From contig CM046853.1 in NCBI GenBank assembly GCA_025617745.1, positions 5,018,873 through 5,082,872 of the forward strand: DNA of 64,000 nt. Direction: 5' to 3'. The DNA comes from Heliocidaris erythrogramma (taxonomy: Eukaryota > Echinodermata > Echinoidea > Camarodonta > Echinometridae). The notes beneath the pieces were generated by a model. The model saw only the letters and a list, made by a program, of their open reading frames with translations, made no database searches and had not been told where the DNA came from. The translations under genes and the position numbers were made by a program. Positions 9,610-20,224 of the stretch are shown here, one piece after another; the first letter of the stretch is position 1, and each line of letters opens with the position of its first letter.

Positions 9610-9986
9610 GACCGTCCGCGTCTTTTTTTTTTTGGTAAGCAAGCCTAGGCAGAAACCCCTTTTTGAAGATTTTGAAACAGACTACAAGTATCGGACTTGT
9701 ATTTTGTTACTCAGTCACCTTATTTTTAAATAAGCAAAAGAAAATTTCGTAATATAATCTTCGGCCGAGGTTCGAACTCGTGGTTCCTTCACCAAGAGAG
9801 GACTGGATTATCCGATTGCGCCACACAGAACAGCTGCTCGATGCCCTTGCTCGTTTTATTATATAGCTAAAATTCGTTTTCATGAATATTCATGCCGATT
9901 AGTCTTGACGGAATAAACCGTATTAGTATGAAAAAATGCGAAATCTGCCTAGGCTTGGTTACCAAAAAAAAAGACGCGGACCGTCC
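9610..9986. mobile_element. Inverted-repeat element carrying a tRNA-like sequence
   Basis: About 40-bp inverted repeats, containing CCGCGTC then a T-run then GGTAAGCAAGCCTAGGCAGA, occupy 9610-9655 and, inverted, about 9940-9986. They bracket some 280 bp that holds a tRNA-like segment. No protein-coding motif is present. It may be a MITE with an internal Pol III promoter-like unit. Confidence 0.65.
9763..9836 (-). repeat. tRNA-Arg-like segment inside inverted repeats
   Basis: The minus strand reads TCTGTGTGGCGCAATCGGAT (an A box very like tRNA-Arg) and then ACGAGTTCGAACCTCGG (a T-arm whose stem pairs CGAG with CTCG). Acceptor stem pairing is weak and the anticodon arm is irregular, so it is probably a tRNA-derived pseudogene or SINE-like head. 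A real tRNA gene is less likely but not excluded. Confidence 0.5.
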
Positions 9987-11716
9987 ATCGAAGGTGAATC
10001 ACAGTACATGTTGAGCAATGACTGGATACGACAGCATATCCAGCACTAGACCAGAAATTATGTCTCTCGTTCAGGTTAGCCTCTTATTTTGGTAGGATCT
10101 ATAAATACAGCACTAAACCAAAAGCTCTTGGCATGGGGAGGGTGCTTTCAAAGGGAGGGAACAAGCATACGCGTACCCTAAATAATACTGAGTGGGGGGC
10201 CGGGCATGGGCCGCGGAAGCGGGGGCGGATTCTCGGGATTCATTCCTGATTTTCAGTCTCTCATATAACACAACGACTCTACCCTCCTTAAACGCCTCCG
10301 GATTTCAAAATTAAGAAATTCCGTGCATTATAGGACACCCGAGGATGTCAATGTCAGTTATTTTTTTCATATTGGGATGGAGAACCCGCCCCCACATCCG
10401 CACCAGTGTATACGAAATGTTCAAGTGAAGCTCCTAAATGTGCTATCTCGATCATTACTACTTCCTCCAATATAACATTGTTTTTTTTTACGTGCCTTTT
10501 GAATCTTGAATTGCCTTTATGGAAAGAATATTAGTGGGGCTTATGACTATATGCATCATGTTTTATATTTTTGTATTCCTGTATAAACGATATATGTTTT
10601 CATTTAAAACATTATTCTACTTTCGCTCTTTCAATGCACTAAAGGCCTACTGTATTTTCCTATTTTTAATTCCCGGACTATAGTGTTACAGACCTTATGA
10701 ATCAATTGTACTCCAATTGTGTTTACATTTCCTTTTTCTACTTTTCTGACTACGATGCGATTTTGGGAAAAGTTGTTATAACATTTGTTATGAACCTTCA
10801 AACATGTAAACTCTTTGTGATCAAAGCTCCGAATAGTGGTATGAATACTAAAATCGAAATTCAAGGCTACTGCGAGCCTCCGTGTAGGAATGGAAGCGAA
10901 TAAGCCACTTCGGAGATGCAATCTGAGCATGAGCAGATAAAGGTCATCTGTACCAAATTCTAAAATCCACTGACACTAATATTTGATATGTGCTCATGAA
11001 TGTCATGTAATCATTATTCAATTATGCACTAATGGTGCATTCCATGATATCCAGGTGGAAGTATTCTTTTTAAAGGGGGAAACAAAAGCTATTCATGAGG
11101 CACCTCTATCACTCCCATAGTTATTTTTCTGAAGTGCACATAAAGGGACCCTCCGTGTCTAAAATATCTGTGGATATTTGGGGTCATTTGTACCACGCAC
11201 TAACCCCAAACTGGCTTATTCAATTCTAAATCGTAGTGACGTCATACCAATCTTGCGATCGACTAAGATTTGAAGCCGATTTGGCCTTTACTCTAACCAG
11301 AAGAATTACAATTAACCAAAATTTCGATAATAGTATTCGTATAATATTATTATTCCGAACTTCAAATGAGATAATTTAACTTTTTTAAACTTTCACATTT
11401 TTTAATGCAAACTGCAATTTGTTCAAAAATCGGGTCGCAGTCGGATCGTATAGTGTGCGCCGGGCTTTAGTCAAATATTATTCTTACATAAACCAAGTTT
11501 TACGCTTATTGTATTCTTCACTGTCTGTATACTGTTTTGTATGTGTGTATATTATAGCCTTTAAGTTGTCTGTTTTCAGAACGTATCTTAGGCTTTGACA
11601 TGTTATACTAGCTTCAGATTTTGAAGCTATAGTCTTTCAATATAAATGAAGTATTTGATATTATGCTACAAAATGTGATATTTGCCATGAATTTTCTTTC
11701 AACAAAGGATCATTAG
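9987..11716. other. Intergenic DNA, nothing firm
   Basis: A GC-richer patch (10140-10420) and AT-rich DNA follow. The phrase GGGTCGCAGTCGGATCGTATAGTGTGCGCC near 11430 looks like the end of a degenerate MITE. The longest open frame (10631-10930, minus) shows no motif that I recognise. Confidence 0.35.
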
Positions 11717-11877
11717 CAGGCGCGGATCCAGGGGGTGGCGCAAGTACGCCCCCCCCCCCCCCGTTTTGTCTGACAAGGTATGTCTCCGGACCCCCTAGAC
11801 GGCCGTTTGACTTTGTCAAACGGAGGGTTCCTCAGTGTGCGCCCCCCCCCTTTCTGAAAATCCTGTATCCGCCCCTG
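11717..11877. mobile_element. Short MITE of the GCGGATCCAGGGGG type
   Basis: Begins CAGGCGCGGATCCAGGGGG and ends with an inverted GTATCCGCCCCTG. ATTAG flanks it on both sides (11712-11716 and 11878-11882), a likely target duplication. The interior has poly-C tracts. It belongs to the same family as 33628-33965. Confidence 0.65.
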
Positions 11878-14136
11878 ATTAGGTACTGGACTAGTGCGAT
11901 TTCCAAAATACAGCCCCCCCCCCCCCCCCCCCCCCCCTCCAGCCTGCTGTGTGCACTATTGGAAAGTCGTAGCTCAGCCCAAGATGTATACCGCTGTACT
12001 GTTTGCATGATGTTTATGTACCGACACCACGCATCAAGTTATTCCACTGGCTTTGCTCCTGCCAAATAAGATTTCACGCATCATTCTAGGGCTAGCATGC
12101 ATGCATAAAGGGTGCCATCTTTGATGTTAATGTAGCTGGCGGTGGCCTATCCACGATTCTGTCATAGGAGGGGGCACACATTAGGTGGTGTCAGAAATAA
12201 GGAAAACATAAGCTTTAATACTCCTCGCTGAACTCAAATCTATATAAATGATATGAGCATGCTTTGTTTTTATTTTGTTACTACAGAGCGTACTCTTTAC
12301 CTGATCATTTAGAATGTTTCATTCTTTGGATTTAGACATTATTTATAGCCATGATTATACGACTTTGCGTCAATTTCATCTTGTGCTCACATGATTATAT
12401 AAAAACAGGTCGTGGGATTTAATAGATATTTACCGTCTTAACTTTACATGTATAAAAAGAGCGATTACGTTCACTAAATCTGTTTGAAACAAAACTTTTA
12501 TTAGTCATCGAACAAAATGAACATTTGCGATTTCTTTTCTTCAAATGATAATTCATCAATGAGTTAACATGGTAAACGAAAATCTGTTTTTTCACTTGGC
12601 TGCAGTTTTGCATGTTGGCCATAATAATGATGTTCCAGTTCATCATGACCATTAAATATATCCAAACATATCGCTATAGTGTTATTATCAAACCCAGACA
12701 ATTCTATTGAATGACATCGTCAATGTGCCTCATTATAGCCGACAAATAACATGATATTGATTTGGTGGTTTAAAATAAAGGATCTATCCATTTTGTCGCC
12801 TCGTATGCTAATGAGATGGCTCACAAATTACCTGCTGCGTGGCGATCAAGCCGTTTTAAAAACCCTTAATATCGACTTCCAAGATTAGATATGAATTTGG
12901 CTACAGCCCATGAGACCGACGGTCCGGAGACCGACATCTCACGAGATCGTGGGTCTCCTATAATTTATAACAACTTTTTGTGGGTGTATCAGACTGACAT
13001 TGTCGGTCTCGTGGACTGTCGGTTTACTGGGATGTCCTGATGAACTTTTGTTACAACTGCCTTCTACCATATTTGATTATTTTCTTTCGACTATATACGA
13101 TTGTGAATGTTAACATACTCAATGTAATGCTACGATGGTTACATTCATTCTCAGAAATGCTAGAAGATCGATGTGTATTTACATAAAAGAAATAATCTAA
13201 GAAAAAAATGTAATTTATCCCCTTGTAATCACGTTACTGGAATACGGTATATGAAAATAGATTATAATGAATACTGCATATATACTGCATAATTATATGC
13301 AATACTAATGCAAAAAGTGATATTCTTATTCGGGTGTGGGGGACTGCTGATGGGATGAACATTTACAGATCATTCCCCTTCGGTCTCTGAGATTCCTCGA
13401 ATATCGCCTTCACCCCCCCCCCCCCCCCCCTCCCCTTAATTGCAACGTTCAGAGCTTGACTTAAACATATGCCTAGGCCAAGAATGTTTACCAGTGCAGT
13501 AACACACTTAAAATGTGTACGAACTGCACAATATGCATGGGTCCTGGGGGAGGGGAGGGGGGGGGGGGGATTCAGTATAAAGTGTGCTATGGGTTGTACT
13601 GCGGAGAAGACCCGCATTTTTACACTCAGATTTCCGTTCCAAAGCATACCACTTTTTCTTGTTGAGAAAAAGAATAAATAAATAAATAAAATAAATGAAT
13701 CAATAAATGGGGGCGTGGGGTCCCCCTTTTTCTTTGATATCATTTATTGGAATATGTTGGGCTATTTAGGTAATTTCAAATGAAATCACATAATACAAGA
13801 TCCGACGTTTGTTTAATGATTTGAGACAGGTTGCCTTTCCGTCAGCATTTACCATCAGAGTTGAGTATTGAGAAATTGACCCAAGCACATGTACTGCACA
13901 CAGAAATTGGTATATGGGACTACACACACAAGTGGCATGAATGTTCGGCCAGAACATGTCAGTTATTTCTAGTCATATTTCGAATATGAGGGCATTTGAA
14001 GAGATATCCTTTTCAGGGGATTTTTCTACGATGATGTTCTTCCAAACTGACATAAAAGGAATGAGAAAGCTCAAAAATTATATTTCACTTTCCCAGAACT
14101 CAACCGCCTCAACTATAGGCTGCTTCACACAAGCGC
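11878..14136. other. Intergenic DNA with poly-C and poly-G runs
   Basis: Long C runs at about 11914-11937 and 13411-13430 and a G run at 13558-13569. An (AAAT)n tract at about 13674-13697 may be a retroposon tail. The phrase GAGACCGAC recurs, partly inverted, near 12912-13020. No gene is recognised. Confidence 0.4.
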
Positions 14137-14390
14137 GACCACAAGTTTTCCAAACCACCCCTAAACAAGTTTTATCCATTGGTCAAATTTACATCCGATT
14201 CAAGGATTTTCGCTAGCTTTCTTGAAAATTGTACCCCCTAAACAAGTATAACCCGTAAAACTTACCCCTAAACAAGGTCTGCCTCAATTAAACCTCTAAA
14301 AAGTCAAGGTTTAACCACCTTAAACATTTAACCCTTAACAAGGTCTACCTCAATTTGAATTAAACCTCTCAAACGTACCTGTCAATAGCA
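14137..14390. repeat. Degenerate tandem repeat around CCCTAAACAAG
   Basis: Phrases of the type ACCCCTAAACAAG-TT and CCTCAATT-AAACCTCT recur about four times at irregular 30-80 bp spacing. No coding content. Confidence 0.4.
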
Positions 14391-15325
14391 ACTATTTCTG
14401 ATATTGAAAATAGCAATTTATACACCAAGTTATTTCTCCATTGGATATTTCCCTTTAGATGCTTGTGTCGAACCAGAAAGGATGATAAACTACCATGTCT
14501 CTTTCTGAAAACATCTTAGAATAATTCATTTAGAAAAAAGAAAAATGAACACGATTAAAACATACATGTAATCTCGTTCCTGATTAAAAAGAACGAGTTC
14601 TGTAGCACTGAAAGCTAGCTGTGCATACACATCGCGATATCGATCTGCGCTGCAGATCTTCTTCTTACGTACGTACGCATGCTGTACTGTAACTCGAGAT
14701 CGAGATCGTCTGGCGTATAAAGGACCTGGGCCTGGGGGTACTAGTAGTATTAGGTGGTGGTTGTTGTCGGGGGGGGGGGGGGAGGAATGAGCGATTAAGG
14801 TTTTCAAAAGAGACTCGTGCAATTCTATATCGCACAAAATCCCCCGGCGAAATCCAGACAACTAAGGGGAAAAAGATACCTAAACCCCACAAACATACCG
14901 GTACCCTCTTTTGCCAATTTTTGGCATTTTGACATCCTAAATACGTCACGCGCCTTATAGTCGGCGAAAACTACCCTTTTCACTCTTTTTTTTTTGGTCG
15001 CGCTTGTGCCCCCCCCCCCCCCCCCCCCCCCCCCTCCCCGCCGGGACTCAACCTTCTCTTTAACAAGTAATAATTTACAATAGGAAGATAATGATATAGT
15101 CAAGGAGGTAAGTTGTAATTATTTTAACACCATCGGCACTGTAGAATGATCTCTGACGCAAGACCTCCCCACATAATTATCTTTACAAGCTGCTCGATGG
15201 ATATGGGCAGAGATTAATTATTCATAATTTATCTTCCATGCACCGACCTTGCCACATCAACGAGAGTTTGAATCTTTAATTCTCCCTTGTTCTTTGCCCG
15301 TTCTTCCCCCAGCTATAATCATGTC
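14391..15325. other. Intergenic DNA with long G/C homopolymers
   Basis: G run at about 14769-14782 and an unusually long C run (about 25) at 15009-15034. The GC-richer piece between them (14640-14760) has CGATCGAGAT-type repeats. No gene is recognised. Confidence 0.35.
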
Positions 15326-16205
15326 CTTACGTCGTTTTTTCCGTCCAGAGTACACTCTGCAGGCCACGTTTCTAGATGGATTTCTTTCAAATTTTGTATG
15401 GGGATGTATCTTGGTATAATCTACATAACTTTTGGTGATGCTGCCCTCATTTGATTTGATTTGATTTGATTTGTTTCCACAATCGGTTTACATATATACA
15501 TGAGAAAGCAAAATATAAACATATACATATGGCATAATACAAAGGATAATACATAAATCACAACAACTCAGTATAATAAATATCTTCCAGTAAATGTAAT
15601 AAACGCATACATACACTGTCTTGTGGGGGAACCTATTAAAAGCGAGGCTTGTCGAGTTACGTTCCCATTTAGCGAGAAAAGGAGCTGGAAAGTAGAATGG
15701 GGAGATTAAGATGAGAAGAAACAAAGAAAAGACGGAAATCAGCAGATGGAAACAAAAGAAAACATAAAAAATTAAGTAGCTATAGAGTGAAAGAGAGAAA
15801 GAGAGAGTGTTTGTGTGTGGAGAGAGAGAGAGAGAAAAGAAAAGAGAGAAGAGAGAAGCGAAGTACAGATCGAGATCAGCAACCATGCAGCATTCTTCAT
15901 TGTTCCGTCCTGTATAGGGTCAAAGGTCATTTGTCCATTTCTTGCACTCTTACTTAATTCTGCATATCTTGACAGATTTCGTTCAAATTTTGTATGGAAG
16001 TGTATCTTGGTAAAATCTACACATCTTTAGTGTTTGCTGATGCTGCCCCCAGTGTTCCGCTTTTTATAGGGTCAAATGTCATATTTTGGTTGCATGCATT
16101 CTGGAGGACACATTTCTTGACAGATTTCTTTCGAATTTTGCATTATACTCTAATCTACACACATTGTTTCGGTGATGCTGCTCCTAGTGTTGACAATAGT
16201 CCGGG
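15326..16205. repeat. Three-copy tandem repeat (about 151 bp) interrupted by a retroposon
   Basis: Units share TTTCTTTCAAATTTTGTATGG, a following TCTTGGTA-AATCTACA and then GGTGATGCTGCC. Copies are at about 15330-15448, 15900-16052 and 16053-16200; the phrase GTTCCG repeats 151 bp apart (15902 and 16053). The first and second copies are separated by the insertion at 15449-15899. Confidence 0.7.
15449..15899 (-). mobile_element. 3' end of a retroposon with an (AAATC)n tail
   Basis: Read on the minus strand, the insert ends in repeated AAATC units (plus strand TTGATTTGATTTGATTTG at about 15449-15472), a typical non-LTR retroposon tail. It is inserted cleanly into the tandem repeat unit, with TCATT present at both edges as a possible short target duplication. 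The rest (GA-rich 15780-15860) carries no recognisable protein. Confidence 0.55.
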
Positions 16206-17528
16206 CCACTGGAGGCAATCTCTACGCCTTTTGTTTGAGGGAGGGGAGGGGGAGGTTTACAGGAGGTTTACAGGAAACAGCGGCGTAAATACCCTGAACT
16301 GGGACAGATGCAGCTTAATATGATGCATTGTCATTTAACATGCATGCTGATCAGAATAATGTTGAATAATTTTCAACACGAGGTTACATGCATTTTTGTG
16401 ATTTGCCTCAATGTTGCACAAAATGACAAAAAAATATATATATATATTGAAGATAATCGAATTGCCCTGTATTGCTCTTGGATAGAAAGTTGGCTATTAA
16501 ACAAAATTATTTTATTAAACATGGATCGGCGACACTGGTGCGAAAAATTTATCAATATTTTCTAAATACATGTTATATTGTTTTGTAAAAAAATAATGTA
16601 CTGTAGAATGACAAATGCAACACGCAGAAAAAAATCATCAAAGTTCCGTTTGTTAAAATTCATAATTTTACGTATTTTCTTGCGATTAATGTCTTGTATT
16701 TATGAATTTAACAATTACTGACAGTAAGACAAAATTCTGCGAGGTTATTTTTCGTTGAACAATTTATTGTTTTGGTATTCTTCGCTGTAAACAAAAATAA
16801 AACGAAACTTATGCTTGTATACTTGTCTATATCTATTTTTATTTCTTTGCAAGAATTATTTTTCTGGAAAAGGACAATCTATCTTTCCGGCATACTCGAG
16901 TAAACAAATATCAAGCTTAGAGTTAATATGCAGAATTTTAACAGGGATAGCTACCTGATGCGTGCGGCTCAGATGTTACGATTCCTTTTAGGGTTTTTTA
17001 TCCATCAGAAAGATTGATGTCTTGGGAATATTTTCTTATTGAAACTTTCAATGGCAGTGATCAAGGATGACCTTTAAGAGCTAGTCTAAAATGGAATTAC
17101 GTCATAGTTTGATCGTTCTCACTCCTGATTCTTTCTTTTTTTGCAACGTGTGCATTTTCTTCACTTGCAGAAGTAGTCTAAATATATCATTATCACGCTA
17201 ATGTCCTAATGATTCGCACGACAGCAGCGCTACTACGTATAAATGAAAACACTGAGATAATGGGAACACACCTCATGGGTAAATACGAAGCAAAGCTGGA
17301 AGAGATCGAAGTAATACGTTTTTGGCAGCTAGTATTGATGGCCTAGATCATCCCTGCTCGTCAGGCCACCTGTTCTAAAAGTAAAATTTCTTTTTTCCTC
17401 TCTGTTAAATGTGTTGGAGAGCAGACGCTTCTCATTAAGATTAGAAAAGAAGACATACAATGGCATATGTCATGTTTTGTTGTCACCATCTTTTGTCGAG
17501 ATATATATATCACTGACTGTTGAGTACA

Positions 17529-17555
<27 letters not shown>
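16206..17555. other. Intergenic DNA, nothing recognised
   Basis: AT-rich unique-looking sequence with a short TA run at 16434-16446. No motif-bearing frame, no inverted repeat of note. Confidence 0.4.
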
Positions 17556-17567
<12 letters not shown>

Positions 17568-17652
17568 TGTGTTGAGAGCCAGAAGGGCGTTAACTCTGTG
17601 TTAAAACATATGAGTTAACGCCCTTCTGGCTCTCAACACACGATATATATAT
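17556..17652. repeat. 41-bp-arm perfect hairpin next to (TA)n
   Basis: Arms 17556-17596 and 17612-17652 are exact inverted copies (core CGTGTGTTGAGAGCCAGAAG) around a 15-nt loop. The outer ends merge with a (TA)n tract at 17532-17565. The GC content of the core and lack of mismatches imply a recent origin or selection for pairing. Confidence 0.85.
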
Positions 17653-18082
17653 GAATATATATGTATTGCTTTCTTGTTAATCTTTTCCATTACTTGTTAA
17701 TCAGGCTTGGTGACAATGAAAATATCACCATGTTTTGAAGCTTTACAAGAGACTCATGTTAAATATCCTGAGGGAACGCTCTGTCAATGCTTCATTCTGA
17801 TTTTTACCTTTTATGCCTAGAGGTGTCTTTTTAAACCAAATTTGACATTATCAAATTCCTTACTTCCATAAGGAATTTGATCTTGGTCATTGGCATAATT
17901 TTAAGGTAATTATTTCGTAGACGTATACCTCGTGAGCTTTTCGATTATTTTTAAACATGGAAACATTTATTTTGCCAATGTTCATGATGTTTGGAAATAT
18001 TCTTCGGCAACACCGTGCATAAAAACATTATCATTGTTAAATTATCCAGGAGAAAACTAAATCCTTTAGATATTTATATAAA

Positions 18083-18182
18083 ACTAGCAGAAGCAGCCCG
18101 TGGACATCCACGGGCGCTAGCTGTGTTTATGATTAATCACCGTACCGTATTATGTCACAATAATCAAGTGAATAAAAAAAAA
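18083..18182 (+). repeat. Short retroposon-like repeat, copy 1
   Basis: About 100 bp, beginning ACTAGCAGAAGCAGCCCGTG, with the hairpin CCCGTGGACATCCACGGG, then GCGCTAGCTGTGTTTATGATT and ending AATCAAGTGAATAAAAAAAAA. A second copy is at 21047-21152. The A-tail suggests retroposition. Confidence 0.7.
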
Positions 18183-18569
18183 GTCGGGTAAAGTTATTGT
18201 TTACCAAGAAGTATTTACAACATGTGAGTATGTGTTATTTATCCAAAGCTTGCATGAGTTCTGAAGAAAATACATTTTAATCTTGATTATGTTCGAATAG
18301 AATATCCATGCATAGACCTAGAGGGAGCGATTTGATCTTTCCATGTTTCTGTGGTGTAATACTCTGAGACGCGTAACCCGGGTTATGCGCCTATTGCTGA
18401 AAAGGTACACTTTTTATCCGTTTTCACGTGGGCGCGCATGGAATGTGAGCTTATTTACGCTTATTTTAGTCTAAGAACCATTCCCCACCCGTGGGCACCA
18501 AAAGGTGGGGACCGAAAGAGCCAGGGGAGGCGCCTATTCGAACCAAAAATAGGCCTAAAATCCTTAGCG

Positions 18570-18606
<37 letters not shown>
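18183..18606. other. Intergenic DNA ending in (TA)n
   Basis: No gene. A (TA)n microsatellite occupies about 18571-18606 and abuts the long palindrome that follows. Confidence 0.5.
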
Positions 18607-18612
<6 letters not shown>

Positions 18613-19296
18613 AACAATTAATGAAGTCCAGAGAAGACATTGGTAATGCATTGAATTCCAACTTTTATATTTATTTTCACCAAATTTTCGATCCTCACGG
18701 ATCTTCCTCAGGGTAATGAACAAAGTGAAATATGTATGTGAAGCTCTGCTCAGAAAAGGTTGACAATGTAATATACCATGGTAACGCGCTTAGTTGCTAG
18801 GTAAAGTTTTGAGCGCTTATTTTTTAATTAGCGCAAAATACATAAATTGTGACGTAATAATACAAGTTGACGTGTAGTCTTACATAGCAACACGCACGGT
18901 TGCTAGGTGAAAGTTTGAGCGCTTATTTGTCAAGGAGCGCAAAATTCATAAATAGTGACATAATAACAAACTGACATGGCAACACGCGCGGTAGTTAGCT
19001 CGAAGTTTGCGTTTGCTATGTAAGACTACACGTCAACTTGTATTATTACGTCACAATTTATGTATTTTGCGCTAATTAAAAAATAAGCGCTCAAAACTTT
19101 ACCTAGCAACTAAGCGCGTTACCATGGTATATTACATTGTCAACCTTTTCTGAGCAGAGCTTCACATACATATTTCACTTTGTTCATTACCCTGAGGAAG
19201 ATCCGTGAGGATCGAAAATTTGGTGAAAATAAATATAAAAGTTGGAATTCAATGCATTACCAATGTCTTCTCTGGACTTCATTAATTGTTTCTCTC
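18607..19296. repeat. Long near-perfect palindrome, 284-bp arms
   Basis: Arms 18607-18890 and 19013-19296 are inverted copies. Every segment I compared matched, and paired coordinates keep a constant sum (37903), so there are no indels. The 122-bp spacer contains a diverged copy of part of the arm (TTGCTAGGT, AGCGCTTATTT, GCGCAAAAT), so the arm itself derives from a tandem of about 105 bp. (TA)n lies at the left end and more (TA)n at 19334-19352. No protein is encoded. It is a foldback element or a recent inverted duplication. Confidence 0.9.
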
Positions 19297-19535
19297 TTCA
19301 TGCTTTTCCAACACGCGGTTATGAAATATCATTATATATATATATATATATAGATAGATATGTACGATAAACGGCAAAATAATGATATCGAAATTACACT
19401 TACCAGGGGTCTGCCTGGTTCGCGATCGTGTGAAGTTGGCCGCTCTTTGCCGCTATAGATTGCCCTTATCTATTCTCTTCTCTTTTCTTCTTTCTTTTTG
19501 CCTTTCTTTGCTTGTTTGTGTGTTTGTTGTTTGTT

Positions 19536-20224
19536 GGGGGAGGGGGAGGTTTTAATCTATAATATTCATTCGGTATGATTAATTTGAGTACACTGTGTAC
19601 TATACATGTATATTTACTTATATTATGTATTACTGAAGACTGTCCTTATGATATGTTGTGTACATGAACTAAAAATGAAGATGTATGATTTTTCATTTGT
19701 ACTGAATGAATGCAATAAAGAATGTTACAAACAAAAAAAAGATAGGGAGGGGGAGGGTGGGGGAAGGCTATGATCTATATTATTCATTCAGTATGATTAA
19801 TTTGAATGTATTATGTACTATATATTTCATTATATTATGTATTTCTGAGAGTTGGATAATTTTCTATACATTTTGGTAATTGTGTTATGTACATCAACTA
19901 AAAATGAAGTTGTATGATTTTCATTTGTACTGAATGAATGCAATAAAGAATGCTACAATAAACAAGTTTGGGAGGGGGTAGGGTGGGTGGAAGGCTGTGA
20001 TCTATAACATTCATTCAGTATGATTAATTTATATTTCATTATATTATGTATTTCTGAAAGTTGTATAATTTTCTATACATTTTGGTAATTGTGTTATGTA
20101 TAATTCTCTATGTATAATTTTCTATACATTTTGGAAATTGTGTTATGTACATCCATTAAAAATGAAGTTGTATGATTTTCATTTGTACTGAATGAATGCA
20201 ATAAAGAATGCTACAAAAAAAAAA
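19536..20224 (+). repeat. Three tandem copies of a retroposon-like 3' tail
   Basis: Copies at about 19536-19739, 19740-19968 and 19969-20224. Each starts with a G-rich stretch (GGGAGGGGG), contains TTCATTCAGTATGATTAATTT and AACTAAAAATGAAGTTGTATG (or a close variant), and ends TGAATGAATGCAATAAAGAATG-TACAA with an A-rich tail. Each therefore carries an AATAAA signal. They look like repeated 3' ends of one non-LTR element or its tandem expansion. No coding sequence. Confidence 0.7.

Noticed and set aside
9763..9836. Functional tRNA-Arg gene
   Set aside because: A and B boxes are present, but the acceptor stem does not pair well, the anticodon arm is irregular and the segment sits inside inverted repeats. 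A covariance-model scan would decide.
10631..10930. 99-codon minus-strand frame as a gene
   Set aside because: No recognisable motif, no splice context or conserved composition; open by chance in AT-rich DNA as far as I can tell.
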